Origin: Euperipatoides rowelli
Lineage: Eukaryota; Onychophora; Udeonychophora; Euonychophora; Peripatopsidae
NCBI GenBank assembly: GCA_003024985.2
Contig: PXIH01S0046315.1
Reading direction: 5' to 3' (one strand)
Length of the DNA stretch: 10,179 nt
Below are positions 1 to 7,838 of the stretch, piece after piece. Both the position numbers and the translations under genes were made by a program. The notes beneath the pieces were generated by a model, which was not told the origin of the DNA, ran no database searches, and was given only the letters and a program-made list of their open reading frames with translations. The first letter of the stretch is position 1, and every line of letters begins with the position of its first letter.

Positions 1-23
1 TATATATATATATATATATATAT
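1..23. repeat. (TA)n microsatellite
   Basis: This is an uninterrupted alternating T/A run that reaches the window edge, so its true length is unknown. Such dinucleotide tracts are common in AT-rich animal genomes and prone to slippage. No function is implied. Confidence 0.95.
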
Positions 24-411
24 GGATGGGTGTACCCAACTGATACACTTGTGACAATAGGTTCAAATGTGAGTTATGTATATTATGGATATAATAGGCT
101 ACTTTTAGAGTTTCTCAATGCAGGGAAACTCAGACTTCCCACAATCTATTTATAAAATTAATTGCAAGTAAATCGTAAAAGTTTTAAATTAAAAAAAAAG
201 CTAAAATCAAGAACCATACAGATAATTATTATAATTTAATCATCATTGATTTTTTTTTTTGTAAAAAAGTATTATTTTCTTCTTTTGTTTTAAAAATAAT
301 TTGGGATAATTGAAGACCAATCTTTTCAGAATCTTAATAAGCTTTTTTAAAAAAAAATTGAAGCATTTTTGAACGTAATATTCAATATCAAAAATGAAAG
401 GCATAATGTTA
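24..411. other. AT-rich noncoding stretch, no gene seen
   Basis: The stretch has A and T homopolymers (for example around 190-198, 250-260 and 346-358) and stops in all frames. I see no protein similarity, RNA gene or repeat boundary. Part of it may belong to the piggyBac-like element whose right end lies at 489, but no matching left terminus beginning with TTAA plus the same inverted repeat is visible. Confidence 0.6.
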
Positions 412-489
412 GTATAATACCGTACTTGGAGTGCGACTGCATAATTATAAATGTCTGTATAGTACCGGATGTGGAGTGGAAAGGGTTAA
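412..489. mobile_element. piggyBac-like element terminus (right end) with TTAA
   Basis: Positions 470-485 (tgtggagtggaaaggg) are followed directly by TTAA at 486-489. Read on the minus strand this is TTAA plus CCCTTTCCACTCCACA, which has the form of a piggyBac-superfamily end: a TTAA target and a terminal repeat starting CCC. A 26-bp imperfect direct repeat with a 45-bp period (412-437 and 457-482, sharing the GTAT-A-TACC and TGGAGTG blocks) fits the subterminal repeats usual in this superfamily. A nearly identical terminus in opposite orientation lies at 10119-10138. The element body must extend to the left; its other end and any transposase are not visible. A MITE-type non-autonomous copy is the simplest reading. 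Superfamily assignment is by analogy. Confidence 0.5.
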
Positions 490-735
490 ACTCCCTAAAA
501 GGATTTAAATTATTTGAAATTTTTTTATTTTTTTTTAAAGTGTATTCACAAGAAGAATAGCAGTTTTAATTACCAGTATCAATTATTACTACAATCAAGT
601 ATAAGTTTATTGTCATGTTTTGTTCCATTAAAATAATAGAAAAAAATTGGCATGGGAGGAAAGATTTTGGAATATCACTCATAATCATATGAATAAAATA
701 GTTAGCACTGACTATAAATTGTTCCTATAATCGCC
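490..735. other. AT-rich noncoding stretch, no gene seen
   Basis: This short stretch separates the TTAA-bounded terminus from the palindrome pair. It is rich in T homopolymers, and I see no coding signal or repeat in it. Confidence 0.6.
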
Positions 736-767
736 TAACATAAATAAGTCATAAGTAATTTATGTTA
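736..767. repeat. perfect inverted repeat, 10-bp arms, 12-nt spacer
   Basis: The arms are TAACATAAAT (736-745) and ATTTATGTTA (758-767), exact reverse complements around a 12-nt spacer. A second perfect palindrome begins 11 bp further on. The function is unknown. It may be a relic of a small DNA transposon or a chance structure in AT-rich DNA. Confidence 0.85.
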
Positions 768-777
768 CACTTTCAAG

Positions 778-800
778 GTCTTTTACAATAAGTAAAAGAC
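778..800. repeat. perfect inverted repeat, 9-bp arms, 5-nt loop
   Basis: GTCTTTTAC (778-786) and GTAAAAGAC (792-800) are exact reverse complements around AATAA. The symmetry is self-complementary on both strands, so a hairpin could form in either transcript. No T-tract follows to suggest a polymerase III terminator, and no tRNA-like or snRNA-like sequence adjoins it. Confidence 0.85.
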
Positions 801-906
801 ATTGATAACGGCATAATGTATAAGCCAGAAATTAGTATTGATAATATTCCTTTTTAATAAATACTATATTATATACTACGTGCATTTATTTTGGTGTTTG
901 AAGGTA

Positions 907-958
907 ATATTATTGAGAATGGCCAACTATATATATTATTGAGAATGGCCAACTATAT
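907..958. repeat. 26-bp perfect tandem duplication (2 copies)
   Basis: The two copies, 907-932 and 933-958, are identical. The non-AT core of the unit is GAGAATGGCCAACTAT. Identity without a mismatch points to a recent replication-slippage or repair duplication, or to an assembly artefact. No protein or RNA gene is involved. Confidence 0.95.
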
Positions 959-996
959 TTATATTAGGTACGCTTTAAATAACTACATTTTGGTTG

Positions 997-1050
997 CTCC
1001 TCTTTTTTTGTGAGGAGGGGGAAGGAACTGCTTTCTTTTGCACCCTCCTC
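997..1050. repeat. GA/CT-rich hairpin-capable segment
   Basis: GAGGAGGG (1012-1019) can pair with CCCTCCTC (1043-1050), and its GAGGAG part can alternatively pair with CTCCTC (997-1002). The two folds are mutually exclusive. The block is much more GC-rich than its surroundings. The simple purine/pyrimidine composition makes such pairing easy by chance, so no function is assigned. Confidence 0.55.
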
Positions 1051-1210
1051 CTGTGTGTATACTAACGCTTTCACCCTGTACTGCTACTATAATCTCTTGC
1101 ATTTACTTTTATCAAAAACAAAAAAGTTTCAATTTTTCTTTTCAAACAATATATAGCCTTCTGTAATGTGCCGTTTATCCCCTAACCGATACCAATCAGC
1201 ACATCACAAG

Positions 1211-1410
1211 TAGGCTTGCAATACCCGTATTTTTATTGGAATCGAGTATCCCTTTTACCTCTTTTTTGTTAACCGAGTAAATTTGAATCTTATTTTAAAA
1301 AATAAATTGGCTAGTTAATTTATATAATATTATGTTTTTAATATTAAAATACAAATAATTAAAAAAAAACAAACTAAGTACCGGTACCGACAATAAACAT
1401 TTCATCTTGA
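1211..1410. mobile_element. possible hAT-like non-autonomous element fragment
   Basis: The left part begins TAGGCTTGCAATACCCGTA, followed by a pyrimidine-rich stretch with ATCGAGTATCC. The right part contains the symmetric block GTACCGGTACCGACA (about 1378-1392). Ends of the form (C/T)AG-G plus GCAATACC(C/G)GTA are typical of some hAT-family MITEs. No inverted copy of the left end or 8-bp target duplication (candidate 1203-1210, atcacaag) is found on the right, where the sequence runs into the broken gypsy integrase. It could be unrelated noncoding DNA. The superfamily call is inference from motif resemblance only. Confidence 0.25.
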
Positions 1411-2004
1411 ATTATTAATTATATCAGCTATTTTTGCCAAACTATTTGAACTCTGTGGACTTGAATGGGGTACCGTTGTCTGATACTATATGCTCAGGGT
1501 AACTGAATCTGACAAAATATTCTTCAAGAGCGAACATGATTGATTTGGAGGCTGCTTTGGGAAAAGCTTGGATCTCAGGCCACTTCGAAAAGCTATCTAC
1601 AGTCACTAAAAATATTTTGTTTCTATAAGGTCCCATTAGGTCTGTATGGATACGGCTCCAGGGTCCAGAGGGATGGATCAAGGGATGCAAGGTGGCCTTA
1701 GGGTGACTTTTTGTTGCAACTGGCAGATCCGCCAGGATTTAGCTTCAGTTTCAATGTGTTTGCCTATGTTCTACCACCAACATATGGATTTGGCTAAAAG
1801 TTTCATTTTGGTTATTATTATGTGACATTGGTGTAATTCTTTTAGCACAGATGATCTTATGGCAATCGGAATTACCACCCTGAGTGCCCATAGCAAGCAG
1901 TCTTCTTGTAAACTAAATTGGTCTTTTTTAGTGATATAATCTGATTTCAGTTTGCTGTCTTTAGCTTTAACTTTGGGCCATAAGTTTTTCAGGAAATTTA
2001 CCAC
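1405..2004 (-). pseudogene. pol (IN): gypsy integrase, truncated and frame-broken
   Basis: The N-terminal part (1771-2004) holds the zinc-binding half with ELHQCH, the HxxH pair of the HHCC domain. Past a stop, the CxxC pair is damaged: the first Cys position reads Trp in WRICQ. The catalytic core (1442-1690) shows the first Asp in HTDLMGP (codon near 1642), SKWPE, and the second Asp in SDNGTPF (codon near 1480). It then meets a TAG after STEFK, and similarity ends about 1405. The glutamate of the D,D-35-E triad would lie beyond that point and is missing, as is the chromo- or GPY/F-type C-terminal region. The protein cannot be an active integrase. Confidence 0.9.
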
Positions 2005-2142
2005 TTTAATTAATTCAGGATCCAGTTTAGTTTGAAAGGTAATGTCCTTTTTAGTCCAAGGAAAGTGATGTTCATCTTCCTGTAAAAAGAAAACATTGTC
2101 AAAATTTTCTTCGGAAGATTGTTCATCATGAACAGGAAGACG

Positions 2143-2546
2143 TTACAAGGCATCGGCATTTGCATGCTGTTTAGATGGCTTGTACTTAATGTCGGAAGAA
2201 TATCCCATTAGAATAAGGGACCAACGTTGGAGATGCGAAGCACCGAATGTTGGAACTTCTTTATCGCAGTTAAATATATGCGTCAATGGTTTGTGATCTG
2301 TGTACAAAATGAACTTTTTACCGAAAATGTATTTATGAAACTTTTTGATCGCGAAAATGATACCTAAAGCTTCCCTATCAAGCTGAGAATAATTTCTTAC
2401 AGTAAATGTAAGAGTTCTGGAGGCGAACATGACCGGTTTCTCCGTGTTATCTAGGAAGTGATGTGATAATACTGCACCTACACCGTACGGGGAGCGTCCA
2501 CTACTAGAATAAGATGTTTGAATGGATCTTAATGAGTCAGCACTTT
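2143..2546 (-). pseudogene. pol (RH): gypsy RNase H domain, frame-broken
   Basis: From the LINE junction the sequence reads KVLTH, then a TAA stop, then a DP...LILVVDA block carrying the first catalytic Asp. A frameshift near 2488-2493 moves the following SPYGVGAVLSH block to another frame. The long open part (2143-2430) contains QLDREALGIIFAIKKFHKY, with the catalytic Glu at residue 20, and LYTDHKPLTHIF, with an Asp at residue 45. It ends at HANADAL, where the usual serine of ADALSRLP is replaced by a TAA. The order and spacing match Ty3/gypsy RNase H. The LINE separates it from the reverse transcriptase it should be fused to. Confidence 0.92.
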
Positions 2547-2580
2547 TTATTTATTTAAAAAAAAAAAAATGAATAAGAAT
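2547..2580 (-). repeat. LINE 3' tail, (TTTA)-type plus 13-bp homopolymer
   Basis: On the plus strand the tract is TTATTTATTT, then 13 A (2557-2569), then TGAATAAGAAT. On the element's strand this is ATTCTTATTCA, a T run, then AAATAAATAA. A decayed four-base A/T repeat fits the short simple repeats that end many CR1/Daphne-like LINEs and contrasts with the plain poly(A) tail of L1. It marks the 3' junction with gypsy RNase H. Confidence 0.6.
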
Positions 2581-2587
2581 ACATTAG

Positions 2588-2618
2588 TAGAGCTCTAGCC
2601 CAATGGATGTGAGCTCTA
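2588..2618 (-). repeat. perfect 8-bp hairpin in the LINE 3' UTR
   Basis: TAGAGCTC (2588-2595) and GAGCTCTA (2611-2618) are exact complements around a 15-nt loop. It lies about 110 bp after the ORF2 stop and about 20 bp before the A/T tail. LINE reverse transcriptases of several clades recognise 3'-terminal stem-loops, so this is a candidate template-recognition structure. Perfect pairing in an otherwise decayed copy is notable but can be coincidental. Confidence 0.6.
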
Positions 2619-2726
2619 TAACATTTACATATAAAATGGTAGATTACATATACAGCTTAATATGTTGACAAATGGCAGATATTAAATCATAAGAAAATAA
2701 AATGAAAAATATATAAAAATCTAAAT

Positions 2727-4212
2727 CTAAACAGAATTTAATGATTCAATGAAAGATACTATCAGTGAGTCATGAAATCTATTTGTTCTAATTTGCGGTT
2801 TCACCAACATATCAGATCCACGAGTCTCACGACCTGACAGTTGTTGTCTAGTCAATGGCTTGAATTTAGGGAATCTGTCAAAAAAATCAATCGCAAATTT
2901 ATATAACAATTTATCTCTTCTAATATAAAGAGAGACAATGTTAAACTACTTTTAAGCGTTCTCATACAAAACATTATGATTCCCTTAAAATAATTTTAAG
3001 GGATCTTTTCTGAACTCCTTCAATAACATTTGATTGTCTATTTGTAAGACCTTTACAATACTCAAGAGTTGGTCGAATGAAGGTACAGTAAACATTAAAC
3101 AGGACTGTAGATTGAACTCTGTATCTTTTAAGAACATAGAGGAAGTAAAGCCTTCTATTCGCTGTTTTAACCATATGATCAACTTGACAATCCCATTTCA
3201 TATTATTTTGAACATAGACACCAAGTAGCTTGATATTAGACACATTTTGAATACAAATAACATTAGCACAATAATCATCACCTGGCTAGTTCTTGGTAAA
3301 ACAGTAAGACATTACTCTACATTTGTCAAAATTTAAAGACAGGCCAATGTCCGAAGACTAAACTACAAACTCATCTAAAATTTGTTGTGTGCTAGAGGCC
3401 AGATTTACATTTTGAATCGATGATACAGTGATATCATCAAGATATTTAATAGTATGATATTTATCCTTAAACAAGTTGTTAACCAATAAAATAAGTAACC
3501 ACCAAGAACTGATTCTTGGGGTATCCCATTGGAGCAGTTGATAACAAAGTTGGATGGAATAAAATTCTTCAAAATGATAGAGCGATTCTCAAGGAAAGAT
3601 GATATCCAAATAATAGTAGGTAGAGATACGCCGGCATCAGTCATTGCATCCAACAGTTTATTATGGTCCACTCTATCGAACACTTTTGAGAAGTCAGAAA
3701 AGAATGGTTCAACACAAACTCCCTTGTGTTCAAGATTAGACAAATTATAGTGTATATAAACAGGAAGATACTGGCATGTTGATCTTTTAGGAATAGCCCC
3801 AAATTGATTTCTGTCAATAATATTCAGAGATTGAGCTAGTAAGCATTTTAAGATATATTTTTCAGCAATCTTACCGATTGGCGATGAATAACAATCAGTC
3901 TGATTTGGTCAGGGCCAACAGCCTTTTTTGATTTCAATAATGGTATAAGATAGCTGGTTTTCCATTGCATTTGACAAATTTTATATAGTAATGATCTGTT
4001 AATTAACGATGTTATTGGCTCTACAATTAGCTCAGCGAATTCAGAATGCAATAAAGACGGTATTTCATATGGGGTATAGATGATTTTGCAGGAATCTTCT
4101 TCAACATACCAAAAACATCAAATAATTCCATACAAGGAATAGAAGATCCATCAACAATCAGATTCCCAGTATCAATGCCTTGGTGCACATTCAAAATATT
4201 CGTAAAAAATTA
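2727..4212 (-). pseudogene. LINE reverse transcriptase and C-terminal domain, frame-broken
   Basis: The segment starts after a stop that ends the linker frame. A pre-RT region (FDVFGMLKKIPAKSS, then SEFAELIVEPITSLINRSL) leads to WKTSYLIPLLK and, in a shifted frame, SPIGKIAEKY and QFGAIPKRST. Motif A is DFSKVFDRVDH (within 3405-3743), followed by WISSFLENRS and motif B NGIPQESVLG, where Glu replaces the usual Gly of PQGS. Motif C, YLDD, is intact at 3433-3444 but in a different frame from motif A. The thumb-like part (2974-3243) has RLYFL, FIRPTLEY and GLTNRQ, and appears to lack a short conserved APVWH-type stretch near 3055. The C-terminal piece (2727-2909) ends with a TAG after SLNSV. At least four frame changes make it non-functional. 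Confidence 0.9.
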
Positions 4213-4479
4213 TGCAATGGATGAATTAGTTTTATCAATAGAAGAATTAGGAAAAATAGTAGGACCATCTTTTTTTGTTTTAAGACCAATTAGCCCATTA
4301 ATTCTATGATAATATTCCCCTGGTGAGCTTCCTTTTAATATACTAAGCTGATTAGCAATTCTGTCTTTACCTATGATAGATTCACATTTAATAGCTTTAT
4401 TAGAAATGACACATTCAGAGCATCTAGGATTCTGCTTACATCTACATCCATCACATTTATTTATAAGTTTAATTATTGT
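4213..4479 (-). pseudogene. LINE ORF2 linker fragment with a cysteine cluster
   Basis: This open stretch lies between a TAA and the next stop and has no starting Met. It connects the endonuclease to the reverse transcriptase. A Cys cluster occupies 4384-4455 with spacing C-x2-C-x-C-x5-C-x2-C-x8-C and core CDGCRCKQNPRCSEC. Next come SIIGKDRIANQLS, GSSPGEYYHRINGL and LKTKKDGP, in the position where LINE ORF2 linkers carry a basic region after a PWI motif. HPWIYKQ is visible just upstream in another frame. The cluster resembles a small zinc-binding module, but I know of no firm precedent in this position. It may be a family trait or a product of drift. Confidence 0.6.
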
Positions 4480-4600
4480 TTATAAATCCATGGGTGAGAG
4501 TTTTTATTTTTTACAATAGTTTTATATGGGAATGAAACACAGTAAAGATTATTCATAAATTCATAGAATAAATCTGCAGCTATTTGAACATCATCAATCA

Positions 4601-5525
4601 TCATCCATTCAGACCAGTTATATTGTATAATGTTTCAGCAAACGTTTCCTTACCAGATTCGCTTAACTTACGTGTTTGAAATGATATTTTACTAGATTTA
4701 GGTCTCGCATGTTGTTTATGGGTTAAACACAAAACACGATGATCGGAACTAGCAATAGGATCCATAAACACTAGGTCATAATATTGTGGAATATTTGTAA
4801 AGCATTTTTCAAGCAAACTATTACCCCTAGTGGGTATATCAACAATCTGTTTGAAGCCATGTAATCGCAAAATGCTGTTCGTATCACAGTTATTCATATC
4901 CCCTACAATAAAAATTGCAGCTTTATTATTAATAGATGACAAACGGTCAACTTCAGATACAACTTAGTTACATGCATCAGTCGCAATACCATCATAAGGT
5001 GGAATCTAAATTAAAATGATCGCAATCCATGGTATGTCTCTAGGTAAGTAAGAGGTGCGACACATTAACGTTATAGCCTCAACGTTAGACATAGGCAACA
5101 CGGAAGATTGCAGTATAGTAACACTAGCATCCACGAAGCAACTTCTTTATCCTGTCTATTCCTAATGTGATGAATCAATTTATAACCAAAAATATCAAAT
5201 GATTTGATCCCATCCTTAGTGATCCATGTTTCGGTTAAAAGTACAATGGAGGGCTTATACATTGCTGTTAGCATTTTACCTCGTCAAGCTTATTGCAAAT
5301 TGAGCGCACGTTGGTAAACACTATAGATGGAAATGAAAAGAAGAAGTCCAATGTTTCAATCTGTATAAGATTATTTTTGTTAGCAGAATTAATCAGAGGT
5401 AAAGTTACACTCTCACATCCTTTCGGTCGTGATATTGGGTACAAATCCTCGATTTCGGCCACTACGACATCCTCTTTTTGTGTTAAAGTATTTATAAATA
5501 CCACAATACATAAGTAAGTTTTCAA
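4601..5525 (-). pseudogene. LINE AP-like (EEP) endonuclease, frame-broken
   Basis: This domain would nick target DNA for target-primed reverse transcription. The first piece (5268-5525) gives an N-terminal extension and FTNVRSICNKLDE, with the active-site Asn codon near 5312. A 7-bp overlapping second frame (5071-5274) has LTETWI, with the metal-binding Glu codon near 5232, and IFGYKLIHHIRNRQD. The middle of the domain (4943-5070) is broken into several frames. The third piece (4601-4942) has GDMN at residues 14-17, in the position of the usual GDFN, and the catalytic SDH at residues 66-68, followed by a basic tail. All four hallmark motifs survive in order, yet three frames are needed to read them. 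Met 5525 is the first usable start but is not proven to be the original one. Confidence 0.9.
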
Positions 5526-5657
5526 TAGTATGCTTAAGTATTATCTTCCTGTTTAAATATCTCAGACCTTTGAGTTAACTAGGTGAGTACTTCTTTAGAT
5601 ACATAGCGGTTTACCATAATATTCACACATCAATAGGTTTTGTAGCATTAGTTCATG
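5526..5657 (-). other. LINE sequence upstream of the endonuclease
   Basis: About 130 bp lie between the gypsy junction and the first endonuclease reading frame. On the minus strand it starts CATGAACTAATGCTAC and contains stops in every frame. It may be the ORF1-ORF2 spacer or the beginning of ORF2. Its start marks the 5' truncation point of the LINE. Confidence 0.5.
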
Positions 5658-6703
5658 ATCAGAAGTTACCATTTTTTAAATTAAATTGAATTCCTGCTTG
5701 CATAACTCCGTCCAATTACACATTGCTTTACTGCTTAATAATGAATTTAAATTATTATATTAACTTTTGATGCTATTTCCGGTATGAATTTTCTATAATA
5801 ACCAAGTAAGCATATGAAGGAGCGAAGCTGATTCAGGTTTAAAGGCACTGGGGCAGATAGTTAAGTTTTAAATTAGCAGGGTTGGGTTTTGTCCCTTGTC
5901 CATTTACTATATGGCTTAAGTATTCCACTTGAGTTTTTATAAACTCACACTTGTCTAGATTTAGGCATCTGCCATTTTCTAGCAGGGTTTTAAAATATTT
6001 TTAATGTTCTCAAAGTGCGTGGCAATATCCAAACTAGCTATCAAGATATCGTCTAAATAGCAGACTACATTGTTCTGTTTCTTTAACAAATTATCCATTA
6101 AACTCAGGAAAATAGCGGGGGCTGAAGAAACGCCAAATGGTAGTCGGCTGACTGCAAAAAGTCCCAAATGTGTATTAGTTGTTAAAAATTCCGCTGACGC
6201 GCTATCCATTTCAACTTGCTGGTAGGCCTGAGCCATATCCAACTTAGAAAAAAATTTCCCTTTTGAAAGTTAGCTAGAATGTCATCAATTATGGGAAGCA
6301 GATATTGATCTACATTTAAACATTTGTTGAGTCGACTTTGTAGTGCGCGCAAATCCTTAAGGTTCCATTTTTTTTAGAATAGTAATGATTGGTGCGGCCC
6401 ATCTGGAGAATTTAACAGGGGAAATAATGCCATGCAGCTGCAGCTTTTTTAGTTCGGCTTCTATGACTGGTAAAAGTGCAAAAGGAGCATTCCGGTGCTT
6501 GCAAACTTAGGGATGCTGTTTTTTATTAAGTAAAGCTTGGCCTCAAAGTTCTTTATAAAGCCTAGATCTTTGTCAAACAATTGATTAAATTGAGAAAGTA
6601 TTTCTTTCAGCCTTTCTTGTGATGCACCAATCATGTGGATTTCCTTGACTAGTTCAGAAGAAAAGCCAAGCGCGTGTAACCACGAGCGCCCAAACAATGA
6701 CAA
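5658..6703 (-). pseudogene. pol (RT): gypsy reverse transcriptase, frame-broken
   Basis: The leading part (6461-6703) has FGRSWLHAL at the protease-RT border and a FNQLFDKDLG-type approach to the fingers. Positions 6243-6460 show the EAELKKLQLHGIISPV and WAAPIIT fingers block in another frame, with stops. The palm (5979-6242) starts at MDMAQAYQQVEM, with the first catalytic Asp, and continues with LPFGVSSAPAIF and CYLDDILIAS; the YLDD box is at 6048-6059 and intact. The region down to 5658 carries LNLDKCEFI, PNPANL and, after a frameshift, QLRSFICLLGYYRKFIPEIAS and CNWTELCKQEF. This is the normal RT-connection sequence of Ty3/gypsy Pol, cut off by the LINE. Confidence 0.93.
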
Positions 6704-7034
6704 AAAATTTCAGATTATGGGCTATTTTATTATTACATTTAAGTGTAACCTTGAAGATTCCAAAAGGCTCGATGACATGGTCGAAGGCTCTTAGTGCAAC
6801 TCTGGTGTAGTCTAGCTTATGGTTAGGCCAGTTGACTTTAAAAATACTTAAAGGCATAATATTTACAGAAGCACCAGTCTCTAACTCAAAATCGCCTTCC
6901 TTCTCATCAATGAAAACCTTCAACAATATAGGCTGCTTGCTTATTTCCTGATTAACTGTTTCATGACTATTAATAATCGTCTCAGACTCTGGTAACAGTT
7001 CTTTCGCTATTAGAATATTAGGTTTCCTTTTACC
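6704..7034 (-). pseudogene. pol (PR): gypsy aspartic protease, catalytic Asp replaced
   Basis: The open frame from Met 6926 reads FELETGASVNIMPLSIF. The retropepsin signature at this place is D-T-G-A/S, but here residue 16 is Glu (codon GAG at 6879-6881), giving ETG. The flap-like region continues with VALRAFDHVIEPFGIF and KVTLKC. The frame is lost near 6720, so the ILGR-like end of the domain falls in the next frame. Upstream (6927-7034) the same frame is open to a TAG (7035-7037) that separates it from gag. That stop could be the original gag terminator or a later mutation. The Asp-to-Glu change alone would be expected to abolish or cripple proteolysis. Confidence 0.85.
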
Positions 7035-7037
7035 CTA

Positions 7038-7767
7038 AGAGTTGCTGGATGGTGCTAGACGGCAGATAGAATTAACATGGCCTTTTTTTTTTTGCAAAAT
7101 TTGCAGATCGCATTTTTATATTTACAATCATCTGGCGTGTGTAAGGCACCACAGTGTTTGTATGGATTTTTTCTCTTGGTAATAACCACAGGTTTCTTAT
7201 CTCGAGGTAAATTTTCTTTTGCGGAAAACACACTCTTAACTGTAGCTTTATTTTCCAGCTTCTGCCAATTTTTCCCTGAGATTTCCGCTGACGAGGCTAA
7301 ATTGATCAAGTCGGCAAGATCTACATCGTTCTTTTCCTTTACAAGTCTTTTCTTAATAAAAAATCTTTTAAACCATAAACAAATTTTTCTGNTAAAATAA
7401 AGTTTAATTTTTCGTTCAGTTCACAATTTACCACAAGTCTCCTGAGTTGAGCAGCATACTCTGCCGCTGTTTCATGATCCAGCTGAAGTCATTCTCTTAA
7501 CTTAAAATGATCAATTCTCACCAAAGGTTTAGGGTTGTAATGTTGTTCTAAGACTGAGAGTATTTCATCTGCAGATTTCTCACTGGGTTTAACTGGTGTG
7601 ATAAGGTCGCAAAGCAAATTAAAAACTTCATTGCCAATGACAGTTAGAATAGTAGCCAGTCTAAGCTTTTCTTCCACTTTATTAGCTTCTAGGAAAAAAT
7701 TGAGTTGTTCAGAATCTCGCTCCAAACTCATACAAGCTGGATCGAAGTTTACGATTTTGAAATCCAT
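7038..7767 (-). pseudogene. gag: gypsy Gag with two zinc knuckles, frame-broken
   Basis: The start at 7767 follows an A-rich leader 56 bp after the primer-binding site, and the protein begins MDFKIVNFDPACMSLERDS. A capsid-like part has LATILTVIGNEVFNLLCDL and EILSVLEQHYNPKPL, then a TGA (7486-7488), with sense continuing in the same frame (DHETAAEYAAQLRRLVVNCE). An ambiguous base at 7392 lies in this part. After a frameshift near 7325 the nucleocapsid region (7055-7309) holds two tandem knuckles. The first, YKHCGALHTPDDC, has Tyr in place of the first zinc-binding Cys. The second begins CKFC and is thrown out of frame by an 11-base A run (7083-7093). Capsid packing and RNA binding would both be impaired. 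Confidence 0.85.
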
Positions 7768-7823
7768 TTTTTTAAAAGATTCTAAAATGAAAAAAAAAAA
7801 GTATTTATGGAAAGAAAGGAAAA

Positions 7824-7833
7824 CATGTCGCCA
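7824..7833 (-). promoter_or_regulatory. primer-binding site (candidate)
   Basis: The minus-strand sequence TGGCGACATG begins with TGG, complementary to the CCA end of a tRNA, and lies five bases inside the LTR edge. TGGCGAC-type sites in Mag-related elements are usually matched to tRNA-Ser; that identity is inferred here. Only the first seven bases are a confident match, and the rest may have mutated. Confidence 0.65.
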
Positions 7834-7838
7834 AATCT

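Larger units (their letters stand above)
2547..5657 (-). mobile_element. CR1/Daphne-like non-LTR retrotransposon (LINE), 5'-truncated, inserted in gypsy pol
   Basis: In minus-strand order the element has about 130 bp of leader, an ORF2-like frame with exonuclease-endonuclease-phosphatase (EEP) motifs, a Cys-rich linker, a reverse transcriptase with DFSKVFDRVDH and YLDD motifs, a C-terminal domain ending in SFIESLNSV, a 3' UTR of about 180 bp and an A/T tail. Flanking gypsy coding sense stops at 5658 and resumes at 2546, which fixes the ends to within a few bases. No convincing target-site duplication is seen, as is frequent in CR1-related elements. ORF1 is missing, so the copy is 5'-truncated just upstream of ORF2. 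Clade assignment rests on motif style (QFGAIP, GVCV, RLYFL-LKRYRV, CTFIRP-LEY) and is approximate; Jockey- or L2-type relatives are alternatives. Many stops and frameshifts make it inactive. Confidence 0.87.

Noticed and set aside
369-560. Plus-strand open frame of 63 codons
   Set aside because: It overlaps the piggyBac-like terminus, ends in a Phe/Leu/Lys low-complexity run from a T tract, and has no recognisable domain.
3034-3228. Plus-strand open frames at 3034-3228, 3529-3750, 5293-5517, 7077-7400 and 7598-7852
   Set aside because: All lie antisense to recognised retrotransposon domains and show no family motifs of their own; they are shadows of the minus-strand coding sequence.
2531-5670. 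Target-site duplication for the LINE (gagtcagcac near 2534 versus gatcagaagt near 5657)
   Set aside because: The resemblance is partial with gaps, and both stretches are explained as gypsy coding sequence; no exact duplication was found.
2974-7767. Programmed frameshifting or stop readthrough as an explanation of the broken frames
   Set aside because: Breaks occur many times in every domain of both elements, alongside lost catalytic or zinc-binding residues and truncation. Ordinary decay explains them better.
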